DNA from: Clostridia bacterium
Lineage (GTDB): Bacteria > Bacillota > Clostridia > Oscillospirales > CAG-272
Direction: 5' to 3'
Assembly: GCA_017461365.1 (NCBI GenBank)
Contig: JAFTYG010000003.1
Location: 124,001 to 188,000, forward strand
Length of the DNA stretch: 64,000 bases
Of this stretch, positions 25,822 through 35,878 are shown in pieces (positions within the stretch are counted from its first letter, which is position 1; the number at the start of each line of letters is the position of its first letter). The translations under genes were made by a program, and so were the position numbers. Under the pieces are notes generated by a model, which made no database searches, was not told the DNA's origin, and saw only the letters and a list, made by a program, of their open reading frames with translations.

Positions 25822-27798
25822 TTACTCTTGATTTGTAACGATCGGTATATCGAAAAAATCCGCCATCTCATCCGTGCTGTGTCTGCGTTCCTCATCGCGC
25901 CCTACTCTTACGCAGGCAGATGCTATTGCCATCACCGCCCAGAAAAGGAAAAATATTCTGTAACTATACCAAGTAAGATCAAACATTCCAAATAAAAGCG
26001 AAGCAAGTATTGCGCAGAACGCCGCCGTAACTATAAGCTTTCCAGACATATCCTTGGAATTTTTTATATATTCGAAATTCATTTGCGTAAACAGAAAAAT
26101 TATAAGTGCAAATGCAATGAGTCCGATAATACCCGTTCCAACTAATATTTGCAAAAACAAGCTATGGCTATGCTCTGCCGCCTCAATACCCGCATACGCA
26201 TATTGCGGATAGATGTTCTGAAAAGCAGTAGAACCGTAACCTATTCCGCCCATAAAATATTCCTTTATCATATTTAGCGTGCCTCTCCAGGTATATACGC
26301 GATACATCGTAGAGGAATCCGCAAGGTCACCTATACTTGTAAATCTTCTCACAACAGATTGAGGCAAGAAAAAAGGTAAAAACGGCACAAACATACATGA
26401 AAGAAGCATATACCGCAAGGTCTTTCTGCTATATATCAGCAAAAACAGCACCAAACAAAAAATTGCAGCAAGCCAAGCGCCTCTTGACCATGTAAGAACT
26501 ATACAGAGCAAAACGGAGGCTACGGATATAGCGCCTAACAGCTTAGCTCTTCCCTTTTGCGCACTTATCATCATATACAATGCAAAAGGTAATACGATAA
26601 CGAGATATATCGCCAAAATGTTCGGATTATCAAAAAGTGACACCGCCCGTCCTTTTATATCGTAAAAATATTCAGTGTCGAGCCATGCTTCCGAAGAAAG
26701 AGAATTGAAAAAATACTGTCCAATACCTATAAATGCGACAATCGTACCCGACGTTACAAGCGCGGATATGCACCGACGTATCCATTGTTCGGTACGCATC
26801 AGATTGACAATAAGGAAATAACCAAGTATAAGCTCGCAGCTAAGCAATACTTCCTTGTATCCCTCAAATCCGCCCGCAGAAATAGCGCCCGAAAAATAGA
26901 TTATTACAGCGAAAAATACGACTGCAAGGTCAATTATCTCAAATTTCAATATTCGCTTTCCACGTATCAGCTTTACAAGAAAGCTTACACAAATTATCAG
27001 TACAAGCAATCCGAGCATCAAAGCGGAGTACTCAAAGAACGATAAAAACGGAATGACAAACAGTGAGATCACAATACCGATCTCAGGAGACACGAATATA
27101 AGCGCCACCATCACCGTAAGCACGATAACAGAAAGTATGACCAACGGATGAACAGCCACTGTCAGTATGCCTAACGCCATACCGAAGAAGATCATAACAT
27201 TGCTCTTCGCTTTACTTAAATTCGTCCTCTGCTTAAACACCTCTTCTCTGTACCCGAACACGTTGGAAAACAAAGCACCCAAAACTGCACTTTTTCCCAC
27301 AGCAGAAGCAATATTATCATGCGACAGAAGCATAGGGATAGCGGATACGCACACTATGATACCTATTATGGCATAGCTTATATCAGCTTCTGAAATGACC
27401 GGAAGAAACAGACGAAGAAGGTAAATTATAACAACGTAGATACCAAATGAAAAAAAGAAATTTCCAAGTGTCCTCAGGGGCATTGTTACCAAGCCCTTGG
27501 AAGCTTTTGTTATCATATTGAGAATATAACTGCTTTCAAATTCTTTAGACAAAAATTTACGAAAATTTCTGAAATATTTTTTTATCAGCCCGCTGTTTGC
27601 AAAATGCGCCCTCAGATAGCTGTTATCAAAGGCTTCTTGCTCTTTTGTGTAAGAGGTAAATATCTTTCCGAAAAAGCTGTTTTTTATTGCGTTATATATG
27701 AAATCAGAGAATTTATCAAACAGAAAAAATATAAGGCTCACAGACACGATATTGGCAATATCGCCCGTATCGGCAGATCTATTTTTTCTTTTTTTCAA
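25822..27798 (-). CDS. O-antigen ligase / polymerase (Wzy)-like membrane protein
   Basis: 658 residues with about 11-13 membrane segments. A long outer loop (about 495-545) contains a 'YRVYTWRGTLNMIKEYFMGGIGYGSTAF' region, part of the conserved PF04932-type loop ('HSHSLFLQILVGTGIIGLIAF' follows). Such proteins polymerise or ligate lipid-linked glycans outside the membrane. The start is judged to be TTG at 27798, seven bases after AGGAGG. An ATG at 27825 has no site. The gene overlaps the end of trmD by 20 bases. The N-terminal about 100 residues are charged and cytoplasmic. Confidence 0.82.
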   Translation of the reverse strand: MKKRKNRSADTGDIANIVSVSLIFFLFDKFSDFIYNAIKNSFFGKIFTSYTKEQEAFDNSYLRAHFANSGLIKKYFRNFRKFLSKEFESSYILNMITKASKGLVTMPLRTLGNFFFSFGIYVVIIYLLRLFLPVISEADISYAIIGIIVCVSAIPMLLSHDNIASAVGKSAVLGALFSNVFGYREEVFKQRTNLSKAKSNVMIFFGMALGILTVAVHPLVILSVIVLTVMVALIFVSPEIGIVISLFVIPFLSFFEYSALMLGLLVLIICVSFLVKLIRGKRILKFEIIDLAVVFFAVIIYFSGAISAGGFEGYKEVLLSCELILGYFLIVNLMRTEQWIRRCISALVTSGTIVAFIGIGQYFFNSLSSEAWLDTEYFYDIKGRAVSLFDNPNILAIYLVIVLPFALYMMISAQKGRAKLLGAISVASVLLCIVLTWSRGAWLAAIFCLVLFLLIYSRKTLRYMLLSCMFVPFLPFFLPQSVVRRFTSIGDLADSSTMYRVYTWRGTLNMIKEYFMGGIGYGSTAFQNIYPQYAYAGIEAAEHSHSLFLQILVGTGIIGLIAFALIIFLFTQMNFEYIKNSKDMSGKLIVTAAFCAILASLLFGMFDLTWYSYRIFFLFWAVMAIASACVRVGRDEERRHSTDEMADFFDIPIVTNQE

Positions 27799-28504
27799 CT
27801 CTTTGCCTCCTCTCATATTCTTCATACATATCGGGGCGATTTTTTTTCGTAGTTTCTATCGCCTTTTCGAGTCTCCATTTATCAATGTTTTCATGATGCC
27901 CCGAGATAAGTATATCAGGTACCGTTACGCCGTGAAAATCGAAAGGTCTTGTATATTGCGGATATTCGAGAAGACCGCTGGAGATACTTTCCTTTTCATA
28001 ACATTCGGGATCGGACAAAACTCCGTCGACAAGCCTTGCCACACTGTCCACAAGAATACACGCAGGTATCTCACCTCCGGTTAGGACGAAATCTCCTATA
28101 GAGATTTCCTCGTCCACTATCTCGTCGATTATCCGTCGGTCAACTCCCTCGTAATGTCCGCAAAGAATAATGATATGATCATATCCTGACAGACGCTCCG
28201 CCGTTTTCTGATTTAAAACAGCTCCCGACGGAGACATATATATCACGCGCCGAGAATGCGAGAGTTCTTCATGTTTATCACAAATATCCTTGTAGCAGTC
28301 ATATATAGGAGGAGCCATCATAAGCATCCCTTTGCCGCCACCGTACGGAGTATCATCAACACGGCGGTGCTTGTCCTTGGAGTAATCTCTTATGTTGTAC
28401 GATGAGACCTCTATTGCTCCGCTTTTTTGCGCTCTGCCGATAATACTCTCTCCAAGAACATGATCGACAAGCTCGGGAAAGAGCGTCATAATATCAAATA
28501 TCAT
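27779..28504 (-). CDS. trmD: tRNA (guanine37-N1)-methyltransferase
   Basis: 241 residues. Makes m1G37 next to the anticodon, preventing +1 frameshifts. The N-terminal MIFDIMTLFPELVDHVLGES and the knotted cofactor site 'GHYEGVDRRIIDEIVDEEISIGD..LTGGE' are diagnostic. The ATG at 28504 has GGGGGG before it. The open frame continues upstream into rimM. Follows rimM by 13 bases. Confidence 0.96.
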   Translation of the reverse strand: MIFDIMTLFPELVDHVLGESIIGRAQKSGAIEVSSYNIRDYSKDKHRRVDDTPYGGGKGMLMMAPPIYDCYKDICDKHEELSHSRRVIYMSPSGAVLNQKTAERLSGYDHIIILCGHYEGVDRRIIDEIVDEEISIGDFVLTGGEIPACILVDSVARLVDGVLSDPECYEKESISSGLLEYPQYTRPFDFHGVTVPDILISGHHENIDKWRLEKAIETTKKNRPDMYEEYERRQRVEKKKK

Positions 28505-28517
28505 AAATTCCCCCCGA

Positions 28518-29030
28518 TCAATCGTCGAGCATCCCGTCGATGGGCGTAACGAATATACCGCTTTCGATATCCACATGGTCAACGAATTCAGGCACTACGG
28601 GAATCATACGCTCTCCGTTCGAAGTATTTACCACATATATATCCGATGCGCCTCTGTTTATTACTTCACTAAGAGTTCCGTAAATTTTACCGTCATTCGC
28701 ATCTATAACGTTCAATCCCCTAAGGTCGGTGATAAAGAACTCTCCTTCTTCAAGTTCAAAATCTCCACGGTCAGCATAGACGGTAGCTCCTTTAAGCGCC
28801 AATGCGTCATCCATTGAATTTACCGTATCAAGCGTAACCACTACAAATTGCTTATAAACAGATGCTTTCAGCACTTTATTTTCGGAATATGAGCTTCCGT
28901 TTTTCAAATATAATTTTTTCAGCGCTGCAAGCTCCTCGGGTGTATTGCACCATGACTCAAGCTTCAAGCCTCCATGACAACCGTGTGTATTTATTACCTT
29001 TGCACATTCAATATAAGAACTTTTTGCCAT
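28518..29030 (-). CDS. rimM: Ribosome maturation factor RimM
   Basis: 170 residues. Binds S19 and assists 30S head assembly. The N-terminal RimM beta-barrel ('KVINTHGCHGGLKLESWCNTPEE') and the C-terminal PRC-barrel ('ELEEGEFFITDLRGLNVI...YVV..NGERMIPVV') are visible. The ATG at 29030, six bases after GGGAG, is preferred to the ATG at 29060. Unusual in being separated from rpsP and khpA, which are 33 kb away. Confidence 0.93.
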   Translation of the reverse strand: MAKSSYIECAKVINTHGCHGGLKLESWCNTPEELAALKKLYLKNGSSYSENKVLKASVYKQFVVVTLDTVNSMDDALALKGATVYADRGDFELEEGEFFITDLRGLNVIDANDGKIYGTLSEVINRGASDIYVVNTSNGERMIPVVPEFVDHVDIESGIFVTPIDGMLDD

Positions 29031-29146
29031 ATTATTATCTCCCAAATATACTGCAACCATCTACTTATCATTGTATCTTTATTATTATAGCACAAATCAC
29101 ATCTTATTTCAAGACTTTTGGAAATTTATTCTTTTATAAAAAATAA

Positions 29147-29175
29147 TTCACAAAAAAGTCTTGCTTTTTTTGTGA
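29147..29175. repeat. Inverted repeat overlapping the yajC promoter
   Basis: ttcacaaaaaa and ttttttgtgaa flank gtcttgct-like loop bases. The right arm covers the -35 of the yajC promoter, so it could be a binding site or the tail-end hairpin of upstream transcription. Interpretation is open. Confidence 0.4.
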
Positions 29176-29189
29176 AAGTATGATATTAT
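29161..29189 (+). promoter_or_regulatory. Promoter for yajC
   Basis: TTGCTT (29161-29166), 17-bp spacer, TATTAT (29184-29189), 34 bases before the ATG. Confidence 0.6.
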
Positions 29190-29223
29190 ATATGCAATTA
29201 TGTTTATATTGGAGGAACAAAAA

Positions 29224-29532
29224 ATGTTAGCTTTGGATTTCAGCAGCATTCTTTCATCTGCAGGTCCTATTCTTATTATGGCGGTCATTCTCGTGGCTAT
29301 GTATTTTCTTATGATAAGACCTCAGAAGAAGCAGGAAAAAGAGACCAACGATATGCGAAATAACCTGAAGGTTGGAGATGAGATCACCACCATCGGCGGC
29401 ATAATTGGAAAGATAGTCAGCATAAAGGAAGAAACGGTAATGATCGAGACCGGTCACGACCGCACGAAGATAAGAATTCTCAAGTCGGCTGTACGCAACG
29501 TAGACGTTCACGCAGAGGACGCTCAGGACTAA
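29224..29532 (+). CDS. yajC: Preprotein translocase subunit YajC
   Basis: 102 residues. One N-terminal membrane segment (about 10-32) is followed by the signature 'FLMIRPQKKQEKE' and the cytoplasmic 'LKVGDEITTIGGIIGKIVSI' domain. Accessory partner of SecDF in protein export. The ATG at 29224 follows TTGGAGG. The usual neighbours tgt, secD and secF are absent here. Confidence 0.93.
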   Translation: MLALDFSSILSSAGPILIMAVILVAMYFLMIRPQKKQEKETNDMRNNLKVGDEITTIGGIIGKIVSIKEETVMIETGHDRTKIRILKSAVRNVDVHAEDAQD

Positions 29533-29599
29533 ACCAAAAGTCTCTACGTTCGCATTGTAGCAGATATTTTTGAGAAACAAACAGAATACCTATTAACGT

Positions 29600-29637
29600 A
29601 AAAATGGACGGAGAGATCGAAACTCTCCGTCCATTTT
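29600..29637 (+). terminator. Terminator after yajC
   Basis: aaaaatggacggagag / ctctccgtccattttt stem with a 7-base loop and T-run. Symmetric, so it may also act on minus-strand transcripts leaving the mannosidase gene. Confidence 0.85.
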
Positions 29638-29718
29638 TCTTGATCAAGCACAGCTTTATAAAAATAAAGTAAGTCGGCGGTCATTTAATAAAAAACAAAC
29701 GTTCATGATCCTTGCTAT

Positions 29719-32097
29719 CTATTCAAGGAAATCCACTTCGACAGCCGCTCCGTCCTTGATAAGATACGTTTTCACAGTATTGTGACTCACATGACATTTT
29801 ACACGCACACCAAACAGCTCAAGCTCCGTATCGGTATCCAATCCATCAGTTTCATAAAGCCGTACTACCACTCCGTCTCCGTCCTCACTCTTTTTCACAG
29901 CAGTGACCGAAAGATTATCGGTGTCAAGATGCATTCCGCAGAACGTCATGGGCAAGTCACCCTTGTGGAAGGTCTCTATCACCGCCTCAAGAGGATGTTG
30001 AAGCTCTTCTGCGCGCCTTTCAATCCGACCGATAGACTCAAAGGGCATTATCCTATACTTGAAGCTATGCTCACCTTGATCCATATGGCGGCAAAAGTTA
30101 TCTCTTAGCCCTTGTCCGTAATGGTCGGCAAAGATTGCGCTACGCAAAACGGTAAGCGACAACACACCATTCTCTGCATCAAAACTGTGCTTACAGTCAT
30201 TGGCAACTGCAAGTCCACCTCTATCGTCAACAAGAGCGATCCAATCTCCGCACACCTGCTCACTTCCGTCGGTGGGACGCTCGATACTGCCAAAAGGTAT
30301 CTTACAATAGGCTTTACCGCCCTCTGTGTTAGTCGGAAACAGCAGTTTAAGAATTTTGAAGCGCTCACGGTAATCTATAAGTACCTCCACGTCTATATAA
30401 TCAGCATCGGGATATATGCGATAATCTCTGATGATCGTACTGTCACTTATTGTTTGTACCGTTCTTACCGTAGCTCTCACAGGACCAAGTTCGGTAACAT
30501 TGACGCTTCCTTTTACCTCGGCGTGGACAGCATCCTTGAAGAACTCAACGCCGTGCGCCCAAGTGTCGTTGGGCTCATCGTTATACAGGCGCGTCTCGGT
30601 AGCATCCCCCAACAATTCTCTATTGGTTAGCTTATCGTATATAGAGCAAAGCTCCCCGCTCTCTGCATCAAAGGTTAGCTTCAGTCTCGAGTTCTCCACC
30701 GAGCTATCGGTACTCACAAATGGAGACTCGGCAGATGTGCCTTCCTCGTTGTGTCCACGGTAGACGGTGTATCCCAACGCAGGCACCACAGCTTCAAATA
30801 TTCTTGCGTATTTACCCTTATGGTTCGTCTTAGAGTCGCGTACCGTCTGTATCGGCACTTCATTACCCTTACTGTCTCTTATGCATTCGTAGGTCTTTCG
30901 CAGATGTACGGGCATACGTACCTCATGATCGAGAGGATTGAATACTACTATCGGTACACCCACGCGCTCTGCCTCCTCAATCGTCCAAGCAGTATCCAAG
31001 AGATGATCTCCACAGGTATCTATGTTCCAAGATATTTGCTGACGAGCAAAATTACTTACACGATCGGCAATAGCCATGGCCTCCCCGTGTACCTTGCGTG
31101 CGTCGTCGTATGCTTCGTATATTGAGCAACCTCCGATTATATCGTGGAATTGGTTGAAGAGCACTCTCTGCCATGCATAACGAATTTCTTTTGCGGGATA
31201 CTCGGTGCTCGTAAGCCGCTCGGAAAGCACCGACAGACGCTCGGCGGCTATCAATCCATTCTCGGCATATCTATTATTTTTCTTGATCTCGGCGCAGGCG
31301 CTATAACAGCCCTTGGCATGATATTGCAGATCATCCTTGAGGACAAAGAGCCCATCTGCTGCCTGATCGGCAAAATAAGTATCAGGATCGGAGTAAATAA
31401 AGCGCTCGTCAAGCTCTCTATGCATAGCCTCAAGCAACTTTACAGTAGGGCCTCCACCATGATTTCCGATACCGTAGAAAGCCATTTGATCGACGTCTTC
31501 TCTCTCAGCTATATCAGCTATATCATCAAAAAGGGACATAGGCTTGCGCTCGCAAAGATTATAATAAAAGGGGATGCGGTAGGCTTTCACACGACTTCCA
31601 TCATTGCTCTCCCATAAAAACAGCCTTGTGGGTATGCTTTTTTCGTGATCCGCAGGACGCATAAACACATAGTTTTCCATACGGCTGTTATGTAGGATCA
31701 TGGGAATACTTCCGTTATGTCCGAAAGAATCAACGTTGTAGCCCGTGGTCGCTGTTTTTCCAAACTTCTCTAAAAAATATCTTTGAGTGATGAGCGAGTG
31801 TCTTGCGAACGACTCGCCCGACGGAATATTACAGTCGGGCTGTATAAACCAACCTCCCACTATGCACCAACGCCCCTCATGTACACGCTGACGTATCTCC
31901 TCAAACATTTGCGGATCGCTTTTTTCTATCCACATATAGTAGGCGCCGCACGCCGCCGTAAATTTGAAGTCGGGAAACTCTCGTATTCTATCGAGAGCGC
32001 TTCTAAAGGTTGCTTTTATTTCGGCGAATCCCTCCTGCCATTGCCAAAGCCATACGGGATCGAGATGAGCGTTTCCGATAAGATGTATCTTATTCAT
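29719..32097 (-). CDS. Alpha-mannosidase, glycoside hydrolase family 38
   Basis: 792 residues. The N-terminal (beta/alpha)7 domain starts MNKIHLIGNAHLDPVW with zinc ligands His11 and Asp13. The nucleophile Asp123 is in GYNVDSFGHNG. 'RPADHEK' and 'GNHGGGP' are family segments. The middle helical domain and C-terminal beta domains complete the GH38 fold. There is no signal peptide, so it acts on imported mannosides or N-glycan fragments in the cytoplasm. A divergent AraC regulator 132 bases away probably controls it. Confidence 0.93.
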   Translation of the reverse strand: MNKIHLIGNAHLDPVWLWQWQEGFAEIKATFRSALDRIREFPDFKFTAACGAYYMWIEKSDPQMFEEIRQRVHEGRWCIVGGWFIQPDCNIPSGESFARHSLITQRYFLEKFGKTATTGYNVDSFGHNGSIPMILHNSRMENYVFMRPADHEKSIPTRLFLWESNDGSRVKAYRIPFYYNLCERKPMSLFDDIADIAEREDVDQMAFYGIGNHGGGPTVKLLEAMHRELDERFIYSDPDTYFADQAADGLFVLKDDLQYHAKGCYSACAEIKKNNRYAENGLIAAERLSVLSERLTSTEYPAKEIRYAWQRVLFNQFHDIIGGCSIYEAYDDARKVHGEAMAIADRVSNFARQQISWNIDTCGDHLLDTAWTIEEAERVGVPIVVFNPLDHEVRMPVHLRKTYECIRDSKGNEVPIQTVRDSKTNHKGKYARIFEAVVPALGYTVYRGHNEEGTSAESPFVSTDSSVENSRLKLTFDAESGELCSIYDKLTNRELLGDATETRLYNDEPNDTWAHGVEFFKDAVHAEVKGSVNVTELGPVRATVRTVQTISDSTIIRDYRIYPDADYIDVEVLIDYRERFKILKLLFPTNTEGGKAYCKIPFGSIERPTDGSEQVCGDWIALVDDRGGLAVANDCKHSFDAENGVLSLTVLRSAIFADHYGQGLRDNFCRHMDQGEHSFKYRIMPFESIGRIERRAEELQHPLEAVIETFHKGDLPMTFCGMHLDTDNLSVTAVKKSEDGDGVVVRLYETDGLDTDTELELFGVRVKCHVSHNTVKTYLIKDGAAVEVDFLE

Positions 32098-32179
32098 ATT
32101 TATACCTCCTTAAATTATTAACCGAGTTAAGTATAGCATATTTTTGACGTTTTTTATATAGTATTTATTTTAAAAAATA

Positions 32180-32208
32180 TTGCTTTTTTTAATATATCAT
32201 GCTATAAT
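32180..32208 (+). promoter_or_regulatory. Promoter for the AraC regulator
   Basis: TTGCTT (32180-32185), 17-bp spacer ending in TGC (extended -10), TATAAT (32203-32208), 21 bases before the ATG. The opposite strand of the same 132-bp region has tgctatact as a likely extended -10 for the mannosidase. Confidence 0.65.
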
Positions 32209-32229
32209 TTAAAAAAAGGAGATGACGCA

Positions 32230-33021
32230 ATGATACGGTTAAGAAAGATACAGGAGCTTGACGGAGTGATCTCCGCCTCGCGTAAGCATTTTTATGGAGA
32301 TGCATCTCCGCATCTTCATGAATTTTTTGAAATAGAATTCGTTATTGACGGAAGCGGCAAGTGTATAGTTGACGGTCAGGAGTATGAATTGAAGAAAAAT
32401 ACGCTGTTTCTTCTTTCTCCCGCCAACACACACGAAATACGAAAAGCCAATGCTGAGCTAATAAACGTAATGTTTCTGTGTGACAGCAAACAGCGTTTAT
32501 TTTCACAATTGTTGATGAGCCACGATCATTCGATCTGTTTTGAATTCGACGACAACGACGGAGCTTTTCTTTACTCGTTGCTTTCCGAGCTTGTATCGAT
32601 ACATAAGGATGACGTTGAATATGCGTTGATGCTTCTTGACTGCGTTTTACACAAGTTGGATCGCGTAGAGTCTTACGGTAATCAAACCGTTCTCCCCTAT
32701 GTGCAAAAGGCCATACTATATGTTACCGAGAATTTCAGAAATTGTATTACGCTTTCAGATACAGCGGCGCATCTTGGACTCTCTTCTCCCTATCTATCCG
32801 ACCTTTTCGTTAAGCACATAGGTGTCAATTTCAAGGTATATCTTGACAACGTGCGCTTCTCGCACGCAAAAAATCTATTGACATTTACCGATCTACAGAT
32901 AAGTGAGATATGTCGAAATTCAGGCTTTGAAGATTACGCCAATTTTTCCCGCCGCTTTAAGCACATCTGCGGTATGACTCCTACCGAATACAGAAAAAGA
33001 ACAAAGGACAGAGAGTTTTGA
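32230..33021 (+). CDS. AraC-family transcriptional regulator
   Basis: 263 residues. The N-terminal cupin-type sensor ('HLHEFFEIEFVIDGSGKCIVDGQEY', about 30-100) is followed by two helix-turn-helix motifs at the C-terminus, the second with the AraC signature 'ICRNSGFEDYANFSRRFKHICGMTPTEYR'. Divergent from the GH38 gene and likely its sugar-responsive activator. GGAG precedes the ATG. Confidence 0.88.
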   Translation: MIRLRKIQELDGVISASRKHFYGDASPHLHEFFEIEFVIDGSGKCIVDGQEYELKKNTLFLLSPANTHEIRKANAELINVMFLCDSKQRLFSQLLMSHDHSICFEFDDNDGAFLYSLLSELVSIHKDDVEYALMLLDCVLHKLDRVESYGNQTVLPYVQKAILYVTENFRNCITLSDTAAHLGLSSPYLSDLFVKHIGVNFKVYLDNVRFSHAKNLLTFTDLQISEICRNSGFEDYANFSRRFKHICGMTPTEYRKRTKDREF

Positions 33022-33049
33022 TTTCTCTGTCCTTTTCATTTTTACTCGA

Positions 33050-33259
33050 TCATTTAATTTCCGTTACCTTATATCCGTCAGCTTCAATAAGCGATCTAAG
33101 CGTATCGTCCGATATATCCTTGGAAAGTGTTACTACTGCAGTTCCCTTTTCGTGACTGACGTCTGCAGAAAGCACGCCATCGGTAGCCTCAAGAAGCTTT
33201 TTCACTCTTGCCTCACAATGCATACACATCATTCCGGTTACATAAATCGTCTTTTTCAT
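33050..33259 (-). CDS. copZ: Possible separate CopZ copper chaperone, in frame inside copA
   Basis: The last 69 codons of the copA frame form a complete HMA copper chaperone ([19 protein letters not shown]...). Its ATG at 33259 has AAGGAG nine bases upstream, so independent initiation is plausible. One base fewer in the A9 run (33273-33281 on the plus strand as T9) would end copA at a TGA overlapping this ATG, the usual coupled copA-copZ layout. CopZ would carry Cu(I) to CopA and CsoR. Whether it is made separately cannot be told from sequence alone. Confidence 0.5.
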   Translation of the reverse strand: MKKTIYVTGMMCMHCEARVKKLLEATDGVLSADVSHEKGTAVVTLSKDISDDTLRSLIEADGYKVTEIK

Positions 33260-35530
33260 TTGTCTTTTCTCCTTTTTTTTTGACTGCTTTTTTAATTTTA
33301 CAAAATTTAATCTAAGAGCATTTGTTACTACCAAAAAGCTGGATATACTCATTGCCGCCGCGCCGAACATCGGATCAAGCTCCCAGCCCAACAGCGGAAT
33401 AAACAGCCCTGCCGCCAACGGAATTCCTATGATATTATATCCAAACGCCCAAAAAAGATTTTCATAAATATTTTTTGTGACTGCTCGGCTCAGCTTTACC
33501 GCCGACACAACATCCGAAAGTCTGCTTTTAATGATCACAACATCAGCTGACTCTATAGCTACGTCTGTTCCGCTTCCTATGGCAACACCGACGTCAGCAC
33601 GTGTAAGCGAGGGAGCGTCATTTATTCCGTCTCCCACCATACAAACTCTGCCTTCTTCTTGTAAAAGCCTTACGGTCTTTTCCTTTTCATCAGGCTTTAT
33701 TTCTGCAAAAACCTCATCAATTCCCGCTTCTTTTCCTATGGCTAATGCGGTTTTTGGGTTATCGCCCGTCAGCATAACCACATGAATACCCATGTTCTTC
33801 AACTTGTTGACAGCGGCTCTGCTGTCTTCTCTTATGGTATCCGCCACTGCTATCATTCCGATAATTTTATCATCCACCACAAAATAAAGCGGTGTCTTTC
33901 CGTTTTCTGCCAACAATTCAGATTGTTTTACGTACTCATTGGACACAGTTACCTTATCCTTTATAAGGTCGAAATTTCCCGCATAAACCGTTTTCCCGTC
34001 AAGCTTTGCCTTTATACCGTTACCGGGCATATTTTCAAAGTCGGTAACGCTCGAATAAGCTATACTATTTTCCAAAGCATACTCAATTATCGCCTTAGCG
34101 AGCGGATGCTCACTGTTATGCTCAACTGATGCCGCAACACTCAGAAGCTCGGCTTCACTGACATCGTCCGCACAAATTAAATCTGTAACGCGAGGCTTGC
34201 CTTCGGTTATCGTACCCGTTTTGTCAAGGGCTACCGTTTTAACCTTACCCATTATCTCCAAGGCGGTTGCGTTTTTAAACAATACGCCGTGCTTTGCTCC
34301 TACACCGCTTCCGACCATTATAGCCACAGGTGTAGCAAGCCCCAAAGCACACGGACAGCTTATGACAAGCACAGATATAGCTCTTGCAAGAGAAAAGCCG
34401 AAATCTCCACTGACGATCATCCATACGATCAGTGTAACTACTGCAATCGCTATCACTATCGGTACAAATACACCCGAAACCTTATCCGCAATCTTAGCAA
34501 TAGGCGCCTTAGTCGCTGACGCGTCGTTCACTATCTTAATTATCTGCGACAGTGCGGTATCCTCACCTACGCGTTTTGCTTCGCATCTGAGAACTCCTGA
34601 CTTATTTATGGTAGCTGCAGAAACGGCATCACCTACAGTCTTATCAACAGGAATACTCTCTCCGGTCAGCGCAGCTTCATCAACCGAGCTTACCCCATCA
34701 AGAACAACCCCGTCAACAGGAATACTTTCTCCTGGGCGAACGATGAATGCGTCTCCTATTCTCACATCGTCAACAGCCACAGTCATCTCTTTGCCATCTC
34801 TGACTACAACTGCAGTCTTGGGTGCTAGCTCCATAAGCTCCTTGATGGCGTTTGTCGTTTTGCCCTTAGCCCTTGCCTCCAAGAGCTTACCAAGAGTTAT
34901 CAGTGTAAGCACCATAGCCGCAGACTCAAAATAAAGCCCGTGCAGACCGCTGTGTACCTCATCCATATTGTGCGTTCCCGTCATTGAATAAAGCAGCACT
35001 GTGCTGTATAAAAACGCCGACAGCGAGCCAATTGCCACAAGAGTGTCCATATTGGGCGAAAAATGTATAAGCCCTTTAAAACCGTTTATAAAAAAGCGTT
35101 GGTTAACTACCATTATCATGACGGCGAGGAGCATTTGTATGAGTCCCAAGCCCACAGGATTGTCTGAAAATATCGTAGGAAGAGGTGCGCCCCACATTAT
35201 GTGTCCCATGGATATATACATCAGAACAGCTAAAAAAGCAACTGAAAATATAAATCTGTAAAGCAGTTCTTTATCCATCCGATTATCCTTGGTGCTATTA
35301 TTCTTACGTCGCTCAGCCGTCTTATTTTTTTCAGCAGATAACGATGCGCCATACCCCGCCTTTTCGACAGCGGATATAACTGCTTCGGGAGCCACGTCGC
35401 CCTCCACGATCATCGAATTTGTCAATAAATTCACCGCACAAGAATCAACACCGTCAAGCTTTTCCACCGCGTTCTGAACGCGTGCGCTACAAGCGGCACA
35501 GCTCATTCCTGTAATATCAAATTTTGCCAT
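33050..35530 (-). CDS. copA: Copper-translocating P-type ATPase with C-terminal CopZ domain
   Basis: 826 residues. P1B-type ATPase exporting Cu(I). Order: N-terminal metal-binding domain ([11 protein letters not shown], about 8-18), membrane segments, actuator (TGESIPV), CPC metal channel (SCPCALG), phosphorylation site DKTGTITEG, nucleotide site ([10 protein letters not shown]), hinge GDGINDAPS, then a second HMA domain at about 758-826 ([11 protein letters not shown]). The join is a Lys-rich linker encoded by nine A bases, followed by GGAG and an ATG that would begin a complete CopZ. CopA with a C-terminal HMA occurs in other Clostridia. It lies 13 bases after csoR and is copper-induced by inference. 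Confidence 0.93.
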   Translation of the reverse strand: MAKFDITGMSCAACSARVQNAVEKLDGVDSCAVNLLTNSMIVEGDVAPEAVISAVEKAGYGASLSAEKNKTAERRKNNSTKDNRMDKELLYRFIFSVAFLAVLMYISMGHIMWGAPLPTIFSDNPVGLGLIQMLLAVMIMVVNQRFFINGFKGLIHFSPNMDTLVAIGSLSAFLYSTVLLYSMTGTHNMDEVHSGLHGLYFESAAMVLTLITLGKLLEARAKGKTTNAIKELMELAPKTAVVVRDGKEMTVAVDDVRIGDAFIVRPGESIPVDGVVLDGVSSVDEAALTGESIPVDKTVGDAVSAATINKSGVLRCEAKRVGEDTALSQIIKIVNDASATKAPIAKIADKVSGVFVPIVIAIAVVTLIVWMIVSGDFGFSLARAISVLVISCPCALGLATPVAIMVGSGVGAKHGVLFKNATALEIMGKVKTVALDKTGTITEGKPRVTDLICADDVSEAELLSVAASVEHNSEHPLAKAIIEYALENSIAYSSVTDFENMPGNGIKAKLDGKTVYAGNFDLIKDKVTVSNEYVKQSELLAENGKTPLYFVVDDKIIGMIAVADTIREDSRAAVNKLKNMGIHVVMLTGDNPKTALAIGKEAGIDEVFAEIKPDEKEKTVRLLQEEGRVCMVGDGINDAPSLTRADVGVAIGSGTDVAIESADVVIIKSRLSDVVSAVKLSRAVTKNIYENLFWAFGYNIIGIPLAAGLFIPLLGWELDPMFGAAAMSISSFLVVTNALRLNFVKLKKQSKKKEKRQMKKTIYVTGMMCMHCEARVKKLLEATDGVLSADVSHEKGTAVVTLSKDISDDTLRSLIEADGYKVTEIK

Positions 35531-35543
35531 TTTTGACGCTCCT

Positions 35544-35846
35544 TTATTTCATTAGTTTCTGTAATAGCAAAACAAGTTCGTCGATTGTTTCATCTTTACC
35601 ATTTCTGATATCCTCTGCTACACAAGTATGAATGTGATTAGCAAGCAACTCGCGATTGAATGCGTTCAGCGCTGCTTGAATTGCACTTACTTGTGTTAAT
35701 ATATCCGTACAATAAGTATCTGTATCGAGCATTTTTTTGACACCTCTGACTTGTCCCTCGATTCGATTCAAGCGGTTTATGAGAGATTTGTATTCTTCTT
35801 CAGATCTTTGCTTTGTTTTATTAGAACAACACATAAGTTTTTCCAT
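35544..35846 (-). CDS. csoR: Copper-sensing transcriptional repressor CsoR
   Basis: 100 residues. All-helical CsoR/RcnR fold with the Cu(I) ligands Cys (DTYCTDIL), His and Cys (NHIHTC). '[19 protein letters not shown]' is the DNA-facing helix. Apo-CsoR represses, and copper releases it. It has two matching operators just upstream and copA just downstream. The ATG at 35846 is five bases after GGAGG. A TTG at 35858 overlaps that site and is rejected. Confidence 0.94.
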   Translation of the reverse strand: MEKLMCCSNKTKQRSEEEYKSLINRLNRIEGQVRGVKKMLDTDTYCTDILTQVSAIQAALNAFNRELLANHIHTCVAEDIRNGKDETIDELVLLLQKLMK

Positions 35847-35857
35847 CAACACCTCCA

Positions 35858-35874
35858 ATACCCCTATGGGGTAT
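35858..35874. promoter_or_regulatory. CsoR operator, proximal
   Basis: Perfect palindrome ATACCCC-TAT-GGGGTAT, the known G-tract pattern of CsoR sites, lying downstream of the -10 near the expected transcription start and touching the ribosome binding site. Confidence 0.85.
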
Positions 35875-35878
35875 TGAT

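Noticed and set aside
29782..31617. Series of plus-strand open frames opposite the GH38 gene
   Set aside because: Shadows of a clear GH38 gene with intact motifs; none has a ribosome binding site.
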